Assembly (NCBI GenBank): GCA_907163345.1
Contig: CAJQUN010000061.1
Coordinates: forward strand, 2,294,001-2,358,000
DNA from: Haberlea rhodopensis
Lineage: Eukaryota > Streptophyta > Magnoliopsida > Lamiales > Gesneriaceae
DNA length: 64,000 bases
Direction of reading: 5' to 3'
Numbering within the stretch: position 1 is the first letter of the stretch; every line of letters starts with the position of its first letter. The notes beneath the pieces were generated by a model. That model did no database searches. It worked only from the letters and a program-made list of their open reading frames with translations, and was not told where the DNA came from. Position numbers and translations under genes: made by a program. Positions 45,839-59,061 of this stretch are shown piece by piece.

Positions 45839-46922
45839 TGTTAGGATCGGATGAGAGTGTTTAGAGGGGGTGGATAAATACTCTACCAAATTTGACTCTT
45901 TTTCGGATAATAGATTGATTTCAGCTGGGTTAGCAGATTAATCTACTTCTTAATCAAAATAAGGTCAACAGACTACTTTTTGTTGAAGTGCGGAATCAGT
46001 CTGTTTAGTTAAAAAGATCGGTCCGATGGCTATGAGTGCAGAAGATAAATAGACAATATATGTTTCTGGAAGTTCGAATGCAACTCCTTCTATGTCTCCC
46101 CTTCTTCCACTTAAGGAATGATCCACTAGAAGACTTTGAGTAATACAAAGAAATGTACAACCCCAATTCAGCTGGAACCTACTACCATACTGAAACTCCT
46201 AGCACTCAGTCAGTTCAGACACAATTTGTCTGACTGTTACAATTAGTTCACTATTCTGTCATAGTACTACTACAAATGATAGAATGAAAATACTTAGCAA
46301 AAAATTACCCTTAAATGATCAGATACAATAGTGAAACGTGCTAAAGACTTTGAGCAGATCGAAGTGAGTTTTCGTTGAAAGAGTTCTGCTTCAGTAAATG
46401 CTTAATAGTGATTGTTGTTCGCATGTCTCATCTGAGCATTTAAGTTGCATCCTTATTTAGGCGACTCTGCCAAAGTTAATATTTTCTTATTTGTGCAACT
46501 TGGAATATTGTCAACTTCAACTTTTGAATGTGTATGCAGCTTTATGCTTTAGTCTTCTGTCTTGGTCAATGTACAAAGATTTTCTTTTCTTGTCTGTTCA
46601 TTCAGCATTTGTCTGACAAGATCTCTATAGTCTAGTTACCATTTAAGGCAACTTTTGTCAACGGATCTAATAAGTCCTTTCAGCATTAAATGCATCATTA
46701 AATGCTTCAATATTTATTGTTCATGGTTTAATTTAGTTAATTTAATATTCATCAATAATCGTAGGTTAAATATAGTTAAACTAATTAAGTTTGGTACTTG
46801 GTTTCTAGTCCTATGGGACCGACAACCTTTTCTTAAAATCTACTACACTAAAACTTGACAACGTGCACTTGCGGTATAATCACGCTACACTTAGAATTAC
46901 TGTGTAAATAAATTGCGATCAA
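45839..46922 (+). repeat. LTR-like insert, possibly a solo LTR
   Basis: Begins TGTTAGGATCGG. It ends with the block ACTTGCGGTATAATCACG (~46868-46885) and GCGATCAA, closely like the 3' end of the solo LTR at 2025-3520. AGTTTT occurs on both sides (45833-45838 and 46923-46928), consistent with a short target duplication. It interrupts the left side of the next element's LTR. Confidence 0.6.
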
Positions 46923-46929
46923 AGTTTTT

Positions 46930-49900
46930 GGGTGTCTCAATAGCTCGAGCCTGTCAAGTAAAGGGATATCAATACGGAGAATCAGGGAAACTCACCACAT
47001 CCCAATATGTCAACCAAATGGATATCAATACGGAGCATCAGTGAAACTCACCACATCCCAATCCTGACATCATGTCATACAGATAAAGTCAAAAAGACGC
47101 CACCCAACACAGTATCAACGCATAGGGAATAATTCAGAGGATGACGTCGGCAATACGCCACCAATACCTATATCAACAAACCATAGTAATCATAAGGTCC
47201 ACGAATCCCTATGCCTTTCAGGCCACTTAATGCCAGTCATAGCACCGCGTACAACCCTTATAATTGATCAAATCGAAAAGAACAAGGTATCAAAGGATCG
47301 TAGTTCAACGTGTATGGCATGCATCGATGTATGTATAAAAATGATGTGTGTTATTTATTTTCATACATCGATATGCCAATCATGCATGCTATAATTGCCA
47401 CATAATTTAATAAAACCATGTAGCCACAGAATATCACACAAGTCACATAATTCATCAAATCATATATCAAATAATACTGATACCTGTCGTGGTTACCCGA
47501 TCGCAACATACCTTAATTCTTCTAACACATATCTGATGTCATTTCATCCATTGGCACACTTTAATGCAGAACATTAATCTACATATTCAAATAGATATCA
47601 CAATTCATCCATTTTTAATCATAGTAGCATATTTTGCATTCATAAATTAGTTTAACCATTTTCGTCAAATCTTAAATAATTATACGGTTATTAAAATTCT
47701 TAATAACTTGTTTCCAACCAATATATATTTCGGAATAATTGATTTCATACCAATTTTGACAATCAAATTTTTTAGAAACTAAAATAAATCAAATCAAATC
47801 GAAATAAAAACATAATCTCGAAAAGTTTTGTCGAAATCATGTTCACCTTTGTCTAATATACAACATATATGTTTCAAAGTCCGAAAATCTACGAAACCCA
47901 AGTTTCTCGTTTCTCTCCTCTCATCTATCCCTCACGGCATTTTCACACATTAAGATGTGTGAATGTGTTGATTTTATCAAGATTTCAAAGTCGGTTTTGA
48001 TTTAAAATTTTATTTTTTTTATTAAAATTTTGTAATTATGAAAATGTCGTATTGTGATATAAATTAAACATTTTGAAAAACCACAATTCGGGTATCAAAA
48101 TGGTCGAATTAACAAAAGTAATCCAAATGGAAGTTGTAGATCTATGTATTAGCTTTCATTGACTTTGGAATCACTTGATTTGGATAGCGGACAAGAAATT
48201 ATGTCCAATCTACCAAACCGTGTCAACGCTAAAAAATTAATATACATAAAATACTTTGGGATAATTTTGACATTTCTTCTAAATAGATTCGGTCAAAACT
48301 CAAAACGCAAAAGTTATAGTCATCTGAGTTGGCTTTTCAATGGAATTGGCATAATCTCATTCGGACTAGGCTACAATTATTTATGCTAGAAACCGTAACA
48401 GATGTCATTTATCCGCTTGCAATCCAGCACACGCGTCAAACATAATATCAAGTATTTTTTCAAGCTTTTATCAAATATTATATTTCTCACGCTCAATCTC
48501 AAAAATATGATTAACATAACATAATCACGAAATTATTGAGAGATAAAAAGTGAGTTACGATAATATGGTATGAAGGCCTTACAGTTCTCCCCCACTTACA
48601 AAGATTTCGTCCTAGAAATCTCAAGCGTACATATCAGTTCTTGAAATCTCAATTGTACAAATCAGTTCTTGACATCTCATACGTACATATCAGAAATTTA
48701 ATCAATCATTTACCAATTATAGTACATGTCAGTACTATAATAGGAACACATCAAATACAAACAATAAATTCAAATAGATCTTAGTATCAAACAAAATAGG
48801 AATTAATGAATTTACATTAAGTCTCCAACCACGAGTCTAGTTCAGTACTCGTATATCAATAGAATATAAAGGTCAGAAACTTTTCATTTGAGAACACAAA
48901 ATTGACTGTTCAGTGTAGAAGATAAAGTCAACCTCAATATAAAAGTTTATTCACAATAGTATAGTGTTCATATCGTGATCAATATCCATACTACACAAAA
49001 TCAACATACTCAAACATCAACCATCTATTCATTCATATCATCATCAAATCAATCCAAACCAAGCAAGAGCAAGTAAGTCAAGTAATTCAAACACAAGTGC
49101 ACATATTTATTTGAGCATATTCAAGTATACACAAGACTTGACTCGAGACATTTCCAGTCATGCTCTGATACCATACTGCGAGGGCCAATCATAATCATGT
49201 GATTAATGATCACACAATGATATAATGTAAATAACGGAAGATTTGTTTATCATTTATTTACATGTGGCCCTAAAACTTTCGGCATGACCTCATCATATGA
49301 TGAAAATACCAACAATACCAATAGACATATACTGAAAAAATATAGATATATATCATCAGTTCATATACATCAACGTAAACCAATATACACAAATCAAACT
49401 AGTAAACACATATCCATACTGGGCTAAAATACACTAAATATACATAAACTCCTCACACCCCAGGAACAAATACTACTGAGATAAACAGGAATAAAACCTC
49501 AAGTGTGGCTCCCACCGAATGTGCCCTCTCTGGGGTCCTAGCCACACGTACTTCTTGTCATTGTCCACACACAAAAACAACAACAACCCCCTTGAGGGTG
49601 AACAAAAACCCAATATGGAACGATCAAAAGAAATACAACATGTATATATAAAATGATATATGAAATAAAATGCAATGCATGTAATGTTATGTCGGTATTT
49701 TACACCCATCCACTGGGTATCTCAAAGCCAATAAATTAAAGTCAAACTGTCTCAATAGCTCAAGCATGTCAAGTGAAGGGATGTCAATACGGAGAATCAG
49801 TGAAACTCACCACATCCCAATCTGTCAAGCAAAGGGATATCAATACGGAGCATCAGTGAAACTCACCACATCCCAATCCTGACATCATGTCATACAGATA

Positions 49901-51542
49901 CCGTTAAAAAGATGCCACCCAACACAGTCTCAATGAATAGGGAATAATCTAGATGATGACGTCGGCAATACGCCACCAATCCCCATATCAACAAATCATA
50001 GCAATCATAAGGGTCACGAATCTCTATGTCTTCCAGGCCACTTAATGACAGTCATAGCACCACGTACAACCCTTATGATTGATCAAATCTAAAATAACAA
50101 TGTATCAAAGGATCGTAGCTCAACGTGTATGTATCGATGTATGTGTAAAAATGGTGTGGTGACAAAAAAATTTCATACACCGATGTTTCAATCATGCATG
50201 CTATGAATGCCACATAATTTAAATAAAACCATGTGGCCACAGAATATCACATAAGTCACACAATTCATCAAATTATATATCAAATAATGCAGATATCTGT
50301 CGTATGTTAGCCGATTGCAACATACCTTAATTCTTCTAACCCAAACTTGATGCCATTTCATCCATCAGCACACTTAATGCAGAACATTAAATTACATTTT
50401 CAAATAGATATCACAATTCCCAATTTATCCATTTTAAATCATAGTAGCATATTTTGCATTCATAAATTAGTTTTCTCATTTTCGTCAAATCTTAAATAAT
50501 TATACGATTATTAAAATTCTTAATAACTAGTTTCCAACCAATATGTATTTCAGAATAATTAATTTCATACCAATTTTGACAATCAAATATTTTTAGAAAC
50601 TAAAATAAATCAATTAAAAATGAAATCAAAATATAATCTCGAAACTATTGTCGAAATCATGTTCACCGTAGTCTAATCTACAACATATATTAATTTCATA
50701 ATATTTGGGCATTATTTCCAAATAAGCCATAACATAAGTGCAAGAAAAATTAAAGAGAAACTACCTCAAAAGGAAGGTATCAAGGAGAGGATTCCATATA
50801 TGTACTTTGTTTCAAGTTTCGACGGCGTTTCGAAGTCCGAAAATCGAATAAACCCCAGCTTTCTCATTTCTCTCCTCTATCTATCCGTCACGGCATTTCA
50901 CACATTAAAAAATATGTAAATGTGTTGATTTTATCAAGATTTCAAAGTCGGTTTTGATAATTTTTTATTTTTTATTTTTTTATTAATTTCTTGAAATTAC
51001 GAAAATGCCCATATTGTAATATAAATTAAAATATTTCAAAAATCCACAAATTCGGGTATCAAAATAGTCGAAAACAAAAGTAATCCAAATAAAAGTAGAT
51101 TTATGTCTTAGCTTTCATTTGGCTTTAGAATCACTCGATTTGGATAGCGTATACGAAAGTTATGTCCAATCTACCAAACTGTGTCAACGCGAGAAAAGTA
51201 ATATGCATAAAATATTTTGTGATAATTTTGACCTTTCTTCTAAATAGATTTGGTCAAAACCCAAAACCCAAAACACAAAAGTTGTAGTCATATGAGTTGT
51301 GGGCTTTTCAATGGAATTGGTCTCATCTCATTCGGACTAGGCTACAATTATTTATGCTTGAAACCGTAACATATGTCATTTATCCGCTTGAGCGTCAAAC
51401 ATAATATCAAGTATTGTTTTCAAGCTTTTATCAAATATTATATTTCCCATGCTCAATCTCAAACATATGATTAACATAATATAATCACGTAATTATTGAA
51501 ATATGAACGTTAGTTACGATAATATGGTATGAAGGCCTTACA
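46930..51542 (-). mobile_element. Chromovirus derivative: two LTRs around a 0.6-kb interior
   Basis: LTR B is 49177-51542 (2,366 bp; minus strand TGTAAGGCC to CCTCGCA). LTR A is 46930-48583, truncated on its left. Between them 48584-49176 holds only a priming site (TGGTATCAGAGCATGACTGG on the minus strand, 49154-49173), a short stretch and a polypurine tract (plus 48584-48600). No gag or pol is present. Orientation is minus. The structure is that of a large terminal-repeat-only derivative. Confidence 0.75.
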
Positions 51543-51914
51543 ATATTTCCCGTCATATGCGTGAACATTCGTTGTCTAAATATCATTCTGATTGTTGCTT
51601 CCTAAGTAGCTGTCATAAAAAAGAACTAACATTGGTACCCAATTCTATTTGGGTCCGGAATGGTATAGTTCTTTAGGGATCCACACCTGAATCAGTCTGA
51701 TTTTCTTGTGTGTGCCCTGTGCTGTGTGTGCAGATCTATCTAGTCTGTGCATTCTGTGATGTGTGAGATAACGAGTATGATGTGTTTGTTTTGTGTACTG
51801 TGTCATGTGAAGTAGTGGCATTTGATTCTTTTCAGGCAATCTATATATTCGTTGAACAGATTGTGAGTTATAGTAATTGGGTTGTTTTCCTTGCCTTGGA
51901 TTAGACACTCCTGA
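51543..51914 (-). other. Short spacer with a possible Copia linker remnant
   Basis: The minus-strand ORF 51908-51645 ends RLIQVWIPKELYHSGPK, resembling the gag-pol linker of Sire-type Copia elements. Evidence is weak. Confidence 0.3.
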
Positions 51915-52208
51915 TGTAATACCCCCGAAATGTCTATGTGTTTATGTGCTATCTTGAACGGTTATGATATGTTTAAGGGTTGTGGTGTATTTTAATTGGG
52001 GGTTATATTTATGTTATGATGATATGATTTAGGGGGCATGTTAGGTGTTTTAAGGGATGTGTTAATTAAGTAATGTTATGAAATATCGCGTGAGGATATT
52101 TTAATACATCGTGCTAAATACCGGGACACAATTAAACACCACATTACACCCCAACCCACACCACCCCACCCCCAATCAATCAGCCACCTCCCCCACATGG
52201 CAACGCAT

Positions 52209-52235
52209 CCCCCCCCCCCCCCCCCCCCCCCCCCC
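52209..52235. repeat. Poly-C tract in the 5' LTR
   Basis: 27 C's; the matching tract in the 3' LTR (63905-63925) has 21. The length is liable to sequencing error. Confidence 0.9.
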
Positions 52236-52847
52236 GACTTGGTTCAACCCATGCTCCCACTCTCCTCATTCAATCATTCCACCTCCCACCTCCCTTCTCT
52301 TCCTTCCTCCTCTCCATTTTTGTCCCTGGTAAGCAGCTTTAAGGCAAGGAAAGAGCTTGGTAAAGGTGCTCAAAAATCTTACCAAAAGAGGAGCAAAAAA
52401 GGGGTAAGGTTATAAGTACCCTGTTTTCTTAAGAGTTTGGGTGGGTTGAATGTTGGTGGGATGTTTTAATGGCATGCTAGCTTAGGTTTTGTTAAACCTT
52501 CGATTTAAGTACCTACATGGTGTTATTATGAAGCTACTAGCATGTTTACTTGAGCATGATGCATGTTTAATTGGGTGGATTTGTTGGTATGAAAAGAGGT
52601 GCTCGAAAATTCTGGAAAAATTATGATACCCTGTTTTTCAGAGAGCTTGGGTGAGTACTGAGAGAGTTGGGTGATTTTGATGCATGTGGGTTTACGTTTG
52701 GGTGGAACTTCGATTTGAATACATTCATGGTAATATATTGTAGCCCTTAGCATATTTGTTCAAGCATGTTATATGTTTTATGTTGAAGTTTGGATGGTAT
52801 GAAATGAGGTGCTTGGTAATTCTGGAGAAATCGCGCACACAGCAGGT

Positions 52848-52975
52848 GGCGATCGATCGCCGAAGACCAGTAGCATAAATCGAAGGCAGGCGCTCGATCG
52901 CAATAAATGGCGCGATCGATCGCCTCGAGCCAGTGTAGTCTGGCGATCGATCGCCTCGATGCCGCGATCGATCGC
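52848..52975. repeat. GATCGATC palindrome cluster in the Tekay LTR
   Basis: Five GATCGATC-type palindromes in ~125 bp, several extended to GGCGATCGATCGCC. Confidence 0.88.
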
Positions 52976-53080
52976 CAGCTGTTGAATAGTAAGAAATGAT
53001 GTTTTTTGTTGGATTTTTGGTATTTAGACTATATTTGGCTTCTAATATTGATTTGTATGGTTGTGTAGAACCATCCTAGG

Positions 53081-54588
53081 TGATAAGTGTATTTTATACA
53101 CTTATATTTCCTCTTATTTTGCATGGTTTAGTGTTAGTTTTCGATCAGAATTACACTTTTGATCTTGTTCTGTGTTGTTTTGCAGGAATCCAAGGAATTA
53201 AGCATTTTATTATTAAAAGATGTTGAAAAATACATAAATGTGACAAGAATTCAAATTGGGACTCAACAGTGAAAAATCGTGCACCGGGATATAATACATG
53301 TTGCACCCTAGCGCCACTTATGCAACAAGATTTTATTAAATATTTTCGGGAGCATACTTCATGTGAATTTGGAAGGAGATATTGCAAAATTCCGGAAGAA
53401 AAATCTGATGAGATTGGGAAACAAAATATGATGAGATTATTAAAGATATCATTCAATTTGATTGGAGGATTAAAATGCATCGAGATTCACGGATGAAACA
53501 TGATTTGGATTGACCAACATAGGAGGATTTTCATTGGCTAAAGAGGGAAAGTTCACGTACGGTGGGGTCATCAAAGAAAAGATAGGCAGATATAAGGAAA
53601 GAGAGATTTTGATACAGATTCACACGCAAGATATAGAGAGGGAGGAGATAGAGGAAGATTAGACGTAAATATATTCTACGAGACAGGGGAGATTGACAAA
53701 AGGACACTCACGAAAATTCAGAGGAGGAAGCACACGACCGAGAGCTAAACCAGTGAAGGGGAGGAGATCATTCGAGGCGGCGTGCTTACAACGAAGGGTA
53801 GAGATTTTGACCACGGAGAAGAAGACGGCGATTACCGGGGACGGAGGGCCATCATCCAATTCGTTTGATTATCTCTTTCCTTATGTTTATGATGATTAAG
53901 AACATGTCTATGTGTTTATTTAATGTATTCATGAACTAATTTATTATTCTAGGGTTAGACGGATCTTGATTTGAAACTATGTCATTGGTTTTTCATATGG
54001 TTTATTTATGTTTTCCTGTTCTTAATGCTTTTAATCTACTGGCCATGGATTGAATGATTCCATATTCGTGATCTATCACTCGGGAGAGGAGGTTGTGAAT
54101 AGGAAAGAAGGAATTCGTATCGTGGTAGTTATATTGTTCGGAAGGCCTATAACTCCATAGAAGTCGTCATAGGAATTACTGCGCTTTTACAATTGTCTGA
54201 TAATTCATCTTAGATAGGGATATCAAGATTAATGTTAGATAATTACTTCTGCTTAACACCCGGGAGCGGGAGTAGAAACAAATAAGAATTCTCGGCTAGT
54301 AAACTAGGAAAACACGACATAGTGGATAGTTGAGTGAAGTCGAACCTCTAGAATCCGTTCTCATTGATTTTCTCCACTTAAATTCTTCATCTTGCTAATT
54401 TATTTTATTCTATTTCGTAGATTAGTTTAATAATCATGCTATCGGTTATCTAAATAAAGTCGAGACTATTCTAATTACAGTACTTGGTGTAACTTAATTT
54501 TCAATCCCTGTGGGTTCGACATCCGTACTTTCAAATTCCTATACTAAAACTTGACACCGCACACTTGCGGTACGTTTCACACGCATCA
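53081..54588 (+). repeat. Athila-like 5' LTR
   Basis: Contains the near-terminal block ACTTGCGGTACG. Internal ORFs (for example 53269-53496 and 53693-53899) are not genes. Confidence 0.85.
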
Positions 54589-54594
54589 AGTTTT

Positions 54595-54613
54595 TGGCGC
54601 CGTTGCCGGGGAT
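54595..54613 (+). other. Primer-binding site (tRNA-Asp)
   Basis: TGGCGCCGTTGCCGGGGAT, six bases after the LTR, matches the 3' end of plant tRNA-Asp, the primer used by Athila-type elements. Confidence 0.92.
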
Positions 54614-54659
54614 TGATATAATTTTGTTTACTGATACTGTTACCAAGTAGTCTTGATTT

Positions 54660-55771
54660 TAATTTAGAATTTTTCTTGTGAGGTACTTGGAGATGTTTCA
54701 TCAGCAAGTTTCCACAAGCTTTGCCCAACAACCGTATGAACGATTCTATGCAGCTTGGGACAGATTCAACCACGACTTTTCAAACTACACTCCTCTTCAA
54801 TCTTTCTACATTGGATTGGATGCAGACACACAAGAATGGGTATTTAATGGAGCTTTGGCAGCTGGTAGTTCCATATATTGTAGAGATGATGACAGGGTGC
54901 ACCTGTTTAACCATATGGCGAATTTCGACTATCAGTGGCACTTTGATCCTTCAATGCTGGTTGGAGTCACCAATATCCACCAGGGCATCATTACCCTCAT
55001 TTTACACACCAACCATTCGATCATCAAGCAGAGGATGAGTATAGTTCTGATAAAGTCTCTAAGTTGGAGGATAGTTTGCGCAAATTCTGGCCATCATTTG
55101 AACCAAAGATCGAAAATGCCACCAGAAGTAGCCTTGAGCAGCTGATAGAGACATTTGTTCAAAGTTCGACATTGAGGCTTGACAAGAATGAGTCGAGGCT
55201 TGATACGATTGAGGGTCACATGAACAACATGGGTGCTACAATGAAGTCTCTTGATGTGCAAATTGGGCAGCTTGCTAATGCCATGAACAACCAACAAAGA
55301 GGATCATTTCCTAACAACACCGAAGTGAACCCAACCAACCAAGTTTGGGAGAGTGATCCTACTCATGCGGAAGATTCAAGGGATTATGAGTATTTTCAAG
55401 TGGTTGAGCCTACTGTGGAAGAGTTATCTGATGAATTCCCGTGTCAAGATGAGCCTAGCGTGACGTTGGAAGATGAGCATATTTTTGAAAATAGTGAGGA
55501 GCGCTCATCGATGGTGATGTCCTATATGCCATATGTGGATCCGTTCTTCCCATTGATGCCAACTTCACCATATTACGTCCTCCACGAGATGAAGCCAAGC
55601 TTAGAATCTTTCTCCCATGCTTATCAATTTTCGAAGGACGTTGTTGGAGCGACGAGCGTTAATTGCCACTATCTTGCCAAGCTTGAGGGCATACACAACC
55701 AAGACCCACATGTAGTGTCATATGATACTTACTATGGGCGGAAGCCGCTATTTGATGGTTGCTTCGCATAG
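54660..55771 (+). pseudogene. Partial Athila-like gag and fused tail
   Basis: It starts mid-domain of a Retrotrans_gag protein: QQPYERFYAAWDRF, SFYIGLDADTQEW and HMANFDYQW, so the gag N-terminus is deleted. The frame shifts near 54960. The second ORF (55064-55771) then has a coiled-coil-like stretch (DTIEGHMNNMGATMKSLDVQ) and an acidic region without zinc knuckle, protease or pol. The stop is at 55769-55771. Confidence 0.75.
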
Positions 55772-57940
55772 TCTGGCTGACGACTTTAAACAAAGCGCTT
55801 TTCGGGAGGCAACCCGAATCCTGTATCCTTATTTTATTTTTATTTTAAAAAAAATAAATAAATAAATTTGAGATGTCGTAGGACAGGCGTAACTACGCCT
55901 CTCCAGCGGCGTAATTACGCCTGTCAAATTTCAGCAAATTTTGAGATGCCGTAGCGTAGGCGTAACTACGCCTGTTTTCGGCGTAGTTACGCCTACCATT
56001 TTTTTAAAAAAGTTTTGAAAGCCGTAGGCGAGGCGTAATTACGCCTCGCGTATTTTTACGCCTCTTCCCCTCAATTTTTCAATTTCGATTTTTTCTCCTC
56101 AATCTCTCTTAATTATGCTATCCCACCTCTAAAGTCCATATTTTTATCGATTAATTGCAGGCTTTTGGAGCCTATTGGTGCAAGGAAGCAAGTTTAGGGG
56201 GGTTGCATCAAAGTGGTCTAGCTTAGCCAACCAAATCGAACATTCTTCATCTAAGGGTTGGGTCTATACTGATGCGGAGGTCCCTATCATCATCTTCTCA
56301 CCATACCCATGAGCATGAGATGGGCGACGATTACTGACGATCGTCGTCGCATGTAGGTGTGTTGTCCCTTATTTTATACATTGTATGGTACATTGAGGAC
56401 AATGCACGATTTTAAGTTTTGGGGGGTGTTTAAACATTGAAGATGTTTTGTTTCCTGGATTCCTATGTGTGTTTTGTTTTGTGTTTTTTTTAGTCATTTT
56501 TTGTTTTTTGTGTGTCATAAGTCATGATTTGAAGTAATTGTGAAGGCCGATGATGAAGAATTGAGCTTATATGTAAACAATTTTAAAAAAAAAAAATTCA
56601 CTTTGCTCTTGAGTTTCTCACATTCATGCACTAGAGACCATGACCATTTGACTATTTAAAGTTGATTTGAACGAACACAAATATGATATAGGCGATTCTT
56701 GACAATATTTTGGGCCTTTATTCATTGATAGAAATTTGCCATAATAGCCCCTTTGAGCTTAAACGTAAAAGAATGAGGATTGAATTGTTGCATTATGTTT
56801 TAGAATCTCATTCAAATTTCTTTCTTATATCACCTTGGTTTTGAATACTATTTGAGCACATTGGCCATACCTCTAGAACTTGCTTTAGTACCTTTTGAGG
56901 CGAAATACGGATGTTATGTGGCTTAGGAAGGATTTAGGCAATTTTTGATTCGTTTGAGCCTTTGAAGCCACCGAAATACATCATTTTTTATCCCTAGCTA
57001 CCCTTTTGAGCTTATTGAAAATCGAATGGCATGTGCTTAGGCACATAATAACCTCCATTCCGCATCATTTCAAAATCCCACATCGACCACCTTGTTGAAA
57101 GCTTATACACTATTTTCTACCCTCAAGTGAGTATGACTCGTATTGCACTTTAAAATTTCAAATATCCCCCATGTTCCTCATTGAAAAAAAATAGAAAGGG
57201 GATAATAATGAAAAAAAGGGCGTGGATGCATAGAAAAAAAAAAAATTTGTTGAAGAGGTGAAGAAAATAGTGATGGAAAGAATGAGAAAATAATGAGGTG
57301 AATGATGAGGCGGATGAGAAAAGAGGGTGCATTGAAAAAAAAAATGATGAATCATCAATAGAAGGAATCGAAATTGAGATGAGAGTGCACAACAATGTCA
57401 TATTTAACTTACTCTCTTGTTTTGAAATTCCGATCTTTTTATTGAAGCCATGAGCCAAAGCCTAACGTTACAAGCCTATTAAGACCTATTGACCGAGCCA
57501 CATTCGTCTAATATACTAGTGGAGAAGGTTACGAATAGTAAGCTTATGGACACTCGAGAAACACTTGTAATGCATATGGTTTTGACACTCACACACGCAC
57601 ATCTCATTACTTTGATTTGATGCATTGTTCATTGTTTGTCAAAGTTATACTCCTTTTTATGAACAATGCAAATGAACCAATACACCTTGCAAAGTCCTAT
57701 TGATTTGTGTGAGTAAAGATTGCTTTGAGTTAATGGTTAAATGGAAGTGGTAACACACACACACACTTGAGAACTCTTGAGTAGAAGTGATATGCATACT
57801 TGACGTGAAATTTTTAGACCATTGATCTTCGAGGCCAATTTGCAATTATAACATTTCATGACTTGCGTTAGTACTGTGTTTTCTTTTTCTCTTTTATTTC
57901 TTAGTCTTTTTCCATTTCTATTTTGCTCGGGACTAGCACC
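55772..57940 (+). other. Non-coding tail of the Athila-like element
   Basis: Holds the palindrome array, T- and A-rich stretches and fortuitous minus-strand ORFs (57150-57458, 57737-58036). No gene. Confidence 0.6.
55871..56055. repeat. 72-bp tandem repeat with twin palindromes
   Basis: Palindromes begin at 55885 (16 bp), 55908 (14 bp), 55958 (16 bp), 55980 (14 bp) and 56029 (20 bp, CGAGGCGTAATTACGCCTCG). The core is GGCGTAA-TTACGCC. Spacing alternates ~22 and ~50, so the unit is ~72 bp with two palindromes, repeated about 2.5 times. Confidence 0.9.
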
Positions 57941-58856
57941 AGGTACCAACAATTTCAAGGAGATAAAGTTCTTCAACTTCTCCACTTTTGAGATTAAGGT
58001 ACGTAAAAGACGTACGGGCATCGGACGGTAAAACACACTTCTATACTATGACTATGCAATGGTTGCATAAGTAATTATGTAATATGATGATGCTATGATG
58101 TTTATGATAAGTAAAGATGATAGGATGATGATGATGATGATGTATGTTAAACTATGTTATTGGGAATGGTAGGGTGTTCCGGGTGGTTGTTATGGGCAAG
58201 CGAGGAAGGTACTTACCGCTGACATAGCTAGCGAGGAGATACATCCGCTATCAAGGTGTAGCGAGGGGTATCACAGTACCGCTATATGTCGAGCGAGGGG
58301 GCCAATTTTGTGCCGCTGACATAACAGGACCCGAACATTCACATTCTTAATTAAGATTGTTGATTATGGGCATATAAGTGAAGTATGATGTTAATCCTTT
58401 ATGTTAAGATCTAATGATTATATGCATGAATATTTGAAACATGGACAACAAAAGTGTGTTAATGCGATTAACCAGTAAGTACATGTTAACGGTTATTTCA
58501 TGCATTTATTCATATGACATTATCTTATGATGTTAAGTAATGATGTACATGCTCATGATGGGTTGTTCCTGTAGGTACACTTTTGGACTGAGGGGCTAAG
58601 GGTCGGGTTGAGGCAGTGAGCTAAAAGAGCATAAGGATGCATAGGATTCAGGATTTGATTAGTATCTACTCTAGGAGTAGTATAAATCTAAAATGTTAGC
58701 ATTCGTTTATGTGAATGTAACTGATAATTTTTGAAGTTTTATTTTTGGCCTGTAATCCTGTTAGCTCACGTAACAACCGGAACTCTAAGATGTCATTAAT
58801 GCATGATTAGTTCATTTTATGTCATTCTAGCACTGTTAAGGTAGGAAGACCCTACA
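57941..58856 (+). repeat. Tekay 5' LTR, second part
   Basis: Resumes at AGGTACCAACAATTTC and ends GACCCTACA. It includes GTACGGGCA (~58011), a (GAT)n run (58120-58143) and repeated AGCGAGG...ACCGCT phrases (58196-58320), the counterparts of the minisatellite in the solo LTR at 29.2 kb. Confidence 0.85.
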
Positions 58857-58860
58857 TTAG

Positions 58861-58873
58861 TGGTATCAGAGCC
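58861..58873 (+). other. Tekay primer-binding site (tRNA-iMet)
   Basis: TGGTATCAGAGCC, four bases after the LTR end. Confidence 0.92.
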
Positions 58874-59061
58874 AGGTTAGAGAACCCGGGAATGAGTGAA
58901 GGGTAGCCTTAGCAATAAATTGGCTAGGTGCTCCTTTTAAACATGTTTTGTGCATATGTTGCATATGAAGTATATGACTATTATACTAACATGTTATGGT
59001 TTTCTAATGATGTATTATATGAACTGCTTTTGGGTATTGTTGTTAACCTTTGTGTTGCAGC

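Larger units (their letters stand above)
51915..53080 (+). repeat. Tekay 5' LTR, first part
   Basis: Starts TGTAATACCCCCG. It contains a 27-base C-run and a GATCGATC palindrome cluster (52848-52975). It is broken after CCATCCTAGG by the nested element. Confidence 0.9.
53081..57940 (+). mobile_element. Non-autonomous Athila-like Gypsy element, 3' LTR missing
   Basis: The 5' LTR 53081-54588 (1,508 bp; TGATAAGTG to ACGCATCA) is followed by a tRNA-Asp priming site and a partial gag. A long non-coding tail contains two Athila-typical blocks: GCGCTTTTCGGGAGGCAACC (~55795) and GAGGACAATGC with a G-run (~56397-56428). It stops at CTCGGGACTAGCA (57925-57937). In relatives that block is shortly followed by the polypurine tract and 3' LTR; here Tekay LTR sequence resumes instead. 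Pol is absent. Confidence 0.82.

Noticed and set aside
53693..53899. 68-codon ORF as a gene
   Set aside because: It lies wholly inside the Athila-like LTR.
57150..57458. Phe/Ser-rich minus-strand ORF resembling a membrane protein
   Set aside because: It reads through T- and A-rich non-coding tail sequence of the Athila-like element.
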